From assembly GCA_027356675.1 (NCBI GenBank), contig DAHVXO010000146.1, positions 1 through 12,784 of the forward strand: a DNA stretch of 12,784 nucleotides, written 5' to 3'. Below the pieces are notes generated by a model. The model was not told the DNA's origin. It ran no database searches and was given only the letters and a program-made list of their open reading frames with translations. Made by a program: the position numbers and the translations under genes. Shown piece after piece: positions 8,858 to 12,784 of the stretch (positions are counted from its first letter, which is position 1; each line of letters starts with the position of its first letter). This stretch comes from Symbiobacteriaceae bacterium. Lineage in GTDB: Bacteria > Bacillota_E > Symbiobacteriia > Symbiobacteriales > Symbiobacteriaceae.

Positions 8858-9195
8858 TCCCCTTCATAGGAGTCGACTACCAGCTCGGTGCCGGTCACGA
8901 ACCGGGCACCGGGTGTGCCACAGGTAGGACAGGTGAGACTCCCCTGTCCGATCGGAAACTCGTACTCGCAGCGGCGACACCGGGCCATCGCCGGTACCTG
9001 CTCGATCTCGAGGCGAGCACCGACCAGGAGAGGTCGATCACTTACGACCTGAAAGCAGAACCGGAGTTGGTCGGGTAGGGCGGCTGTCAGTTCGCCAACC
9101 CGTAGACGCACCATGGTGATGCGGCGGACGCCGTGGCGGGCCGCACTCTCTTCGAGGATGCCAACGATGCCGGTGACCAGTGAGAGCTCATGCAT
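8854..9195 (-). CDS. hypA: Hydrogenase nickel chaperone HypA
   Basis: A 113-residue HypA of normal length, first gene of the minus-strand series. It begins MHELSL; His2 with the free N-terminus forms the nickel site, so the start at 9195 is functionally required although the frame stays open further upstream to 9399. The zinc domain has C73-x2-C76 and C89-x2-C92. HypA carries nickel to HypB and the hydrogenase large-subunit precursor. It overlaps hypB by 4 bases. A promoter candidate lies about 80 bases upstream. Confidence 0.97.
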
Positions 9196-9200
9196 GGCGT

Positions 9201-9205
9201 TCCTC
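9201..9205 (-). promoter_or_regulatory. Ribosome binding site that fixes the hypA start
   Basis: Minus-strand GAGGA lies 5 bases before the ATG at 9195. The in-frame ATG at 9207 would absorb this site into the coding region, and the product would lose the N-terminal Met-His needed for nickel binding, so the 9195 start is preferred. Confidence 0.65.
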
Positions 9206-9283
9206 ATTCCATTTGCGCAGTGTCCGCACGGGGATGGACGATCAACAAGGCACCGGCTTTCCAAGCGGATCATTTCTGGAAGA

Positions 9284-9312
9284 ATAATACCATACAACCA
9301 ATCACTTGTCGC
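9284..9312 (-). promoter_or_regulatory. Sigma-70-type promoter candidate for the hyp/hyd series
   Basis: On the minus strand, GCGACA (9307-9312; 4 of 6 to TTGACA) stands 17 bases from TATTAT (9284-9289; 5 of 6 to TATAAT). A TG one base before the -10 makes it an extended -10 element. Transcription would begin near 9277, leaving a leader of about 80 bases before hypA. Assigned from sequence pattern alone. Confidence 0.5.
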
Positions 9313-9344
9313 ACCTATCACTACTTCAGGTAAGGAATACATAC

Positions 9345-9374
9345 AGTCCGGGAGCGAGGAGCATGGTTCGGACT
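9345..9374. repeat. Inverted repeat AGTCCG / CGGACT, possible activator site
   Basis: Arms AGTCCG (9345-9350) and CGGACT (9369-9374) are separated by 18 bases; another GTCCGG stands at 9385-9390. The repeat lies about 70-100 bases upstream of the predicted start of the hyp/hyd transcript, a usual place for an activator. The arms are only 6 bp, so it may be chance. Confidence 0.25.
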
Positions 9375-9427
9375 TGCATTGGCTGTCCGGCCGCCGCACC
9401 GCCGAAGCATATTAGACCGAAATGTTC

Positions 9428-9456
9428 TCGACACTTAAGCCCTTTCGCGATAGAAT
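9428..9456 (+). promoter_or_regulatory. Sigma-70-type promoter candidate for the chemosensory operon
   Basis: TCGACA (9428-9433; 5 of 6 to TTGACA) and TAGAAT (9451-9456; 5 of 6 to TATAAT) are spaced exactly 17 bases. Transcription would begin near 9463, about 50 bases before the first cheW. This is the better of the two promoter candidates in the intergenic region. Possible operator repeats overlap its -10 box. Confidence 0.6.
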
Positions 9457-9479
9457 CGAAATATAGCACAATCGAAATA
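9443..9479. repeat. Operator-like repeats over the -10 and start of the chemosensory promoter
   Basis: The 10-mer AATCGAAATA occurs twice (9454-9463 and 9470-9479), 16 bases apart start to start. The first copy overlaps the -10 box and predicted transcription start. In addition TTTCG (9443-9447) and CGAAA (9457-9461) form an inverted repeat around the -10 box. This placement would suit a repressor. No known regulator's consensus is recognised. Confidence 0.4.
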
Positions 9480-9504
9480 ATTCGTCTGTGACCAACGCGG
9501 TTCT

Positions 9505-9512
9505 GGAGAAGG
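9505..9512 (+). promoter_or_regulatory. Ribosome binding site favouring a GTG start for the first cheW
   Basis: GGAGAAGG, whose GGAG core ends 5 bases before the GTG at 9514. The in-frame ATG at 9526 would be 17 bases from GGAG and has no site of its own, so the GTG is preferred. Confidence 0.6.
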
Positions 9513-9513
9513 C

Positions 9514-10002
9514 GTGATCTCAATAATGAGTAGTGATGCGGCTGTCTCTATCAAGTTGGTGTGCTTCACTGTGGCGGGGGAGCGATTCGGTCTCGGTCTG
9601 GACAGGGTTGAACGGGTGTTGTCCATGGTAGCGCTGTCGCCACTGCCCGGCGGGCCGAATTCCTTACTGGGCGTTTTCAACATGCGCGGGCGGATCGTGC
9701 CGGTGCTCGATATAAGGCGCCGCCTGGGTCTGCCTGGCCCAGGCTACAGTGTTACCAGCCTCCTGGTGGTGGCACGGACAAGATCTGCCACGGTGGCCCT
9801 GCCTGTCGATGCGGTGACGGGTGTGCGTGAGTTTCTGCCGGATGCGCTCATAGCGACCGAGTCTCTGATCTTGGGAGTCCATCAGGTCAAGGGGATCATC
9901 ATTCTGGCGGATGGTCTTCTCTTCGTCCAGGACCTGGACGCCTTCCTCTCCTCGGAGGAAGAACGACAGCTTGCAGAAGCGTTGGGGGTAGAGCAGGAAT
10001 GA
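9514..10002 (+). CDS. CheW-like coupling protein (WspB-like)
   Basis: A 162-residue single-domain CheW protein. CheW links chemoreceptors to the CheA kinase at the inner face of the membrane. The typical core is visible: KLVCFTVAGERFGLGLDRVERVL (14-36) for the first subdomain, then GVFNMRGRIVPVLDIRRRLGLP (53-74), the signature that binds receptor and kinase, and a C-terminal VKGIIILADGLLFVQDLDAFL (125-145). Translation probably begins at the GTG at 9514. It is first in the plus-strand operon and overlaps the next gene in an ATGA. Length and position before a CheR-TPR gene match WspB of the Wsp system (about 170 residues), but a generic CheW is possible. Confidence 0.92.
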   Translation: MISIMSSDAAVSIKLVCFTVAGERFGLGLDRVERVLSMVALSPLPGGPNSLLGVFNMRGRIVPVLDIRRRLGLPGPGYSVTSLLVVARTRSATVALPVDAVTGVREFLPDALIATESLILGVHQVKGIIILADGLLFVQDLDAFLSSEEERQLAEALGVEQE

Positions 10003-11255
10003 ATCTCTCATCGCTCGCGGCGGTCCGTGTACGGGAACTGATCGCCAGCCGCCTGGGTCTGGCTCTCAGCACCAATAGACAAGCGGATGTGGAGATGGCG
10101 GTGGGGGCCTCTTTTCCAGGGGCTGTGCGCATGGAGGAATCTCTGGATCGACTGGCGGCATTGCCAGCCGACAGTCCGGAACTTGGACAGCTGGCTGCTC
10201 GGCTCACGGTCGGCGAGACCTACTTCTTTCGTGACGAGCCCACCGTTCGCGCACTCTCGGGGAGTATTCTGCCTGCACTGATCGCAGCGCGGCGCAAGCA
10301 GGAAAGGATGCAGATACGACTTTGGAGCGCCGGTTGTGCGACTGGCGAGGAGGTGTACTCCCTGGCCATTCTCCTGGACGGGTTGATCCCCGACCAGCCG
10401 GACTGGAAGATTACGATCCTCGCCACCGATTTCAACCCCAGCGCACTCAGGGCGGCGGAAGTAGGGCGTTATACGCAGTGGTCCCTCAGGTCGACTCCGC
10501 TCTGGATTCGGGAGCGCTACTTCCGCCCCTGTGCTGGGCAGCGGTATGAAATAGACCCGAAGATCAGACGGATGGTCACCTTTTCTCAGCTTAACCTGGT
10601 GGAGGAGCGGTACCCGTCCGTCCAGACGAACACGGTGGCCATGGACTTGATTCTCTGTCGCAATGTGTTGATGTATTTCACGGCCGCAGCAGCCAGGACG
10701 ACCGCCGCTCGCCTGGTCGAGGCACTCGGGACCGGCGGGTGGCTGTCGGTTACACCTGCCGAGGCGACAGCAGAGCTCTTCCGACCTCTCATCACGGTGA
10801 ACTTTCCAGGATCCATCTTCTTTCAGAAGGGGCAGGCCCGGTCCCCGACCTTGTGGCCTGCCCCTGTCCGTTCATCTATGAGTGACGCTGACCTTCCACC
10901 TGCGCCCGAAGCCGCCCGTCCCCCTGCTATGGTGTCACCCTCCACGCTGGCCGAAGTGGCGCCACTCTCTGAATCAGACCCAGCGATGGTCCTGCAGCGG
11001 GCTCGCGCCCTTGCTGACCAAGGGAAGTTGGAGCGGGCGCACCTGGACTGCGAAACGGTCCTGACACGGGACCCGCTCTGCCTTGAGGCCTATCTGCTTC
11101 TAACTGCCATTTACCAGGAGCAGGGCGAGGTGTCCGCGGCCGTCGAAACCGCGAGGCGGGCTATCTACCTGGCCCCTGAATGCGTCCCGGCCCGCCTTGC
11201 GCTGGGGAACTTGCTGCAGCAAGTAGGAGAGCGCCAGCGGGGAATGAACAGCTAG
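9999..11255 (+). CDS. CheR methyltransferase with C-terminal TPR repeats (WspC-like)
   Basis: A 418-residue chemoreceptor glutamate methyltransferase, using S-adenosylmethionine to adapt receptors. The N-terminal helical CheR domain is followed by GETYFFRD (72-79), the SAM-binding LWSAGCATGEEVYSLA (108-123), ATDFNPSAL (142-150) and LILCRNVLMYF (217-227). A Pro/Ala/Ser-rich linker (about 278-322) joins a TPR region (about 326-412) with at least two repeats, such as the stretch ending ARRAIYLAPE (385-394). Such CheR-TPR fusions are typical of Wsp/Frz-like alternative systems; WspC is of almost the same length. It overlaps the upstream cheW by 4 bases and is followed by a 44-base gap before the second cheW. 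Confidence 0.95.
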   Translation: MNLSSLAAVRVRELIASRLGLALSTNRQADVEMAVGASFPGAVRMEESLDRLAALPADSPELGQLAARLTVGETYFFRDEPTVRALSGSILPALIAARRKQERMQIRLWSAGCATGEEVYSLAILLDGLIPDQPDWKITILATDFNPSALRAAEVGRYTQWSLRSTPLWIRERYFRPCAGQRYEIDPKIRRMVTFSQLNLVEERYPSVQTNTVAMDLILCRNVLMYFTAAAARTTAARLVEALGTGGWLSVTPAEATAELFRPLITVNFPGSIFFQKGQARSPTLWPAPVRSSMSDADLPPAPEAARPPAMVSPSTLAEVAPLSESDPAMVLQRARALADQGKLERAHLDCETVLTRDPLCLEAYLLLTAIYQEQGEVSAAVETARRAIYLAPECVPARLALGNLLQQVGERQRGMNS

Positions 11256-11299
11256 CAGAGTGCACGGAGACTCAGCCACTACGATCGGGGGAGTGAGGC

Positions 11300-11911
11300 G
11301 TGATGAAGCCACCCGGGCACGAATCCGAGACCGTCGACTGGCAGTCTGCCCATGCGCGTCTCGAACAGGCCCTTCGGACATCGTCTGAGCCTTCTTCCGA
11401 AGAGGCTTCACTGATCCTTCTACGGCGGGCGCAGGCCCTTGTCGGGCCGCCACCCGCCGTAGAAGGGGCGGGCAACCCTGTCGATTTGGTGGTATTTACC
11501 CGGTCAGATGAGCGCTACGCCTTCGAGGCCGGGATGGTGGAGGCGGTGACTGCGCTTCACGACCTGACGGCTGTTCCAGGCGCCCCGGTGGGCGTGGCTG
11601 GAGTGACCAACCACCGGGGGAGGGTGGTGCCGGTGATCGATGTGGCACGCCTGCTCGGATCGTATGGGCAACCCATCATGCCGAGGCGGCTGATGGTGGC
11701 TGTGCGGAACGCCCATGGCATATTCGGCGTGCTGGCTGATGAACTGGTCGGGCTGGTGCGCACGGACGCGATCCTTTGGTCGTCCCTGCCGCCCACGACT
11801 TCAGCGCACCTGCAGAGTGTCGTGCGGGGGGTGACCCCGGACATGGTGAACGTGTTGGATGCCGGAATTCTGCTCACCACCGAATCACGACAGGGGGGAA
11901 GAACCCAATGA
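11300..11911 (+). CDS. CheW-like coupling protein with N-terminal extension (WspD-like)
   Basis: A 203-residue second CheW. About 60 residues of variable, charged and Pro/Ser-rich sequence, including LLRRAQALVGPP (40-51), precede a CheW domain from about 61 to 195 with GVTNHRGRVVPVIDVARLLG (101-120). The N-terminal RRAQAL-type helix is common in WspD-like CheW proteins, which couple the receptor to the hybrid CheA. The start is GTG at 11300 or the adjacent ATG at 11303; GGGGGAG (11287-11293) serves either. It overlaps the receptor gene in an ATGA. Two different CheW proteins flanking a CheR-TPR is the main reason for the Wsp-class assignment. Confidence 0.92.
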   Translation: MMKPPGHESETVDWQSAHARLEQALRTSSEPSSEEASLILLRRAQALVGPPPAVEGAGNPVDLVVFTRSDERYAFEAGMVEAVTALHDLTAVPGAPVGVAGVTNHRGRVVPVIDVARLLGSYGQPIMPRRLMVAVRNAHGIFGVLADELVGLVRTDAILWSSLPPTTSAHLQSVVRGVTPDMVNVLDAGILLTTESRQGGRTQ

Positions 11912-12784
11912 GATGGGGAGTCAATCGTCGGATCGCCAGCGGTTACGCAGTGGTGCTTTTGTTCCTCGTCATGGCGATCGCCGTCGGTTGGTATGGATCG
12001 AAGAGGGTTGTAGTCGGCTTTCACGAGGCGGTCCGCTCCCTCGAGCAGGGTGCGCTTGGCGCTTTGAGAGCGCATGCGTCGTTTAACGAGGCGATGGCCG
12101 CCTACAACCGGTTCCTGATCGCTGGGAATGAATCCGCGCTCACCCAGTGGGAAGCAGGCACAGACCTCACGCACAAGGAGATGACACAGCTTCAGGGCCG
12201 CGCAGCCACCCCGGAGATCCGGGCGGGCTGGCAGGAAGCGCTGGTCCTCCTGGACACCTGGTCTGGCAAGGTAAGCGCCTCCATCGCGGCAAAGCGTGCC
12301 GGCAATGATGCGGAGGCCACCCGCCTCTTTGTGGAACAGGTCCGGCCCGTGCGAAGTCAGTTGCAGTCCCGTATTGTCGAACTGGTCACCTCGCAGCAGG
12401 CGGTGGCCGATGCCGCCACACAGGCCGCGACCAGGTCCGCGACAGCTTCGCAGTGGATGATGATCGGGTTCGGCGTGCTGGCCCTTGTGGCCGGCATGCT
12501 GCTGGCCTGGACGCTTACGGGTTCGATCACAGGGTCACTGGCCAGCGCGGTGCAGACGCTGACCTCAGCCTCAGCGGAGGTACTGGCGGCCACGGCCCAA
12601 CAGGCCAGCGGTACCATGGAACAGGGAACCGCGGTACAGCAGACAGCGGCCACCGTTGAAGAGGTCAGGCAAACGGTGAGGGTATCGGTACAGAAGGCGC
12701 AGACAGTGTCTCAGGCCGCCCAGACCAACGCACAAATCTCCCGGGACGGTCGGCAGGCCGTAGAGGATAGCATCAGGGCGATGC
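11908..12784 (+). CDS. Membrane methyl-accepting chemoreceptor (WspA-like position), 3' truncated by window edge
   Basis: The first 292 codons of a chemoreceptor; the frame is open to the right edge. After a basic start (MRWGVNRR) there is a first membrane helix (about 11-28), an extracytoplasmic domain of about 150 residues that looks all-helical (about 29-182, four-helix-bundle type), and a second membrane helix (about 184-204). The cytoplasmic part then runs almost at once into the receptor coiled coil, with LTSASAEVLAATAQQASG (218-235) and QQTAATVEEVRQTV (244-257), Ala/Gln/Glu-rich and holding likely methylation sites. A normal HAMP domain of about 50 residues between membrane and coiled coil is not evident. 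The kinase-contact hairpin tip is beyond the edge. The ATG overlaps the cheW stop by 4 bases. In Wsp the receptor gene comes first; here it follows the second cheW, so cheA is expected next. Confidence 0.9.
   Translation, partial: MRWGVNRRIASGYAVVLLFLVMAIAVGWYGSKRVVVGFHEAVRSLEQGALGALRAHASFNEAMAAYNRFLIAGNESALTQWEAGTDLTHKEMTQLQGRAATPEIRAGWQEALVLLDTWSGKVSASIAAKRAGNDAEATRLFVEQVRPVRSQLQSRIVELVTSQQAVADAATQAATRSATASQWMMIGFGVLALVAGMLLAWTLTGSITGSLASAVQTLTSASAEVLAATAQQASGTMEQGTAVQQTAATVEEVRQTVRVSVQKAQTVSQAAQTNAQISRDGRQAVEDSIRAM

Larger units (their letters stand above)
9196..9513. other. Divergent intergenic regulatory region
   Basis: These 318 bases between hypA (minus) and the first cheW (plus) hold no convincing gene and are visibly less GC-rich than their surroundings. 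They contain a promoter candidate in each direction, a 10-bp direct repeat, and inverted repeats, listed separately. A 42-codon plus-strand frame at 9363-9491 has a purine-rich leader but resembles nothing I know and covers the plus promoter, so I do not call it. No terminator or known riboswitch is apparent. Confidence 0.7.

Noticed and set aside
9196..9399. Longer HypA reading from an ATG at 9399
   Set aside because: HypA needs Met-His at its N-terminus for nickel, and the ATG at 9195 has its own GAGGA site; the extension also covers the hyp promoter candidate.
9436..9453. Sigma-28 (flagellar) promoter: TAAG followed by CGCGATAG
   Set aside because: The gap is about 6 bases, far below the 14-16 needed; the sigma-70-type boxes in the same place fit better.
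9363..9491. 42-codon plus-strand frame with GAGGAG just before its ATG
   Set aside because: The purine run is too close to the ATG for normal spacing, the product has no recognisable features, and the frame covers the predicted che promoter and repeats.

Overview
This 12.8 kb window comes from a GC-rich bacterial chromosome (roughly 60-65% GC by eye). Almost all of it codes for protein, genes are packed with many 4-base ATGA overlaps, and most starts carry strong GGGAGG-type ribosome binding sites. I cannot place the organism securely. The gene content (cytosolic NAD(P)-linked [NiFe]-hydrogenase subunits, a full hyp set, a kinase with a quinone-site motif, a Wsp-like chemosensory cluster) suggests a metabolically flexible respiring bacterium, perhaps from a phylum such as Nitrospirota, Methylomirabilota, Chloroflexota or a deep Firmicutes group.

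The left three quarters (about 1-9195) is one minus-strand gene series, read right to left: hypA, hypB, hypF, hypC, hypD, hypE, a single-domain response regulator, a membrane histidine kinase, then a two-cluster 4Fe-4S protein (HydB-like beta subunit) and a flavoprotein (HydG-like gamma subunit) that runs off the left edge. The last two are the electron-transfer half of a group 3b bidirectional NAD(P)-linked [NiFe]-hydrogenase (sulfhydrogenase). The small and large catalytic subunits (hydD, hydA) are expected just beyond the left edge but are not visible. HypA and HypB deliver nickel, HypF and HypE make the cyanide ligand, and HypC and HypD assemble the Fe(CN)2CO unit. The two-component pair between maturation and structural genes is the most likely regulator. 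Its kinase has six predicted membrane helices and a GGxxNPF motif like the quinone-sensing site of RegB/PrrB.

The intergenic region (9196-9513, visibly less GC-rich) separates the two divergent gene series. It holds a good sigma-70-type promoter candidate for each direction, a 10-bp direct repeat, and inverted repeats that may be operators.

The right quarter (9514-12784) is a plus-strand chemosensory operon: cheW, cheR with TPR repeats, a second cheW with an N-terminal extension, and the first 292 codons of a membrane chemoreceptor that runs off the right edge. The CheW / CheR-TPR / CheW set and its protein lengths resemble WspB-WspC-WspD of the Wsp (alternative cellular function) class, which usually controls a diguanylate cyclase or another non-flagellar output. 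CheA, CheB and the output protein should lie to the right. The physical link between this system and the redox-sensing hydrogenase locus is the most interesting feature of the window.
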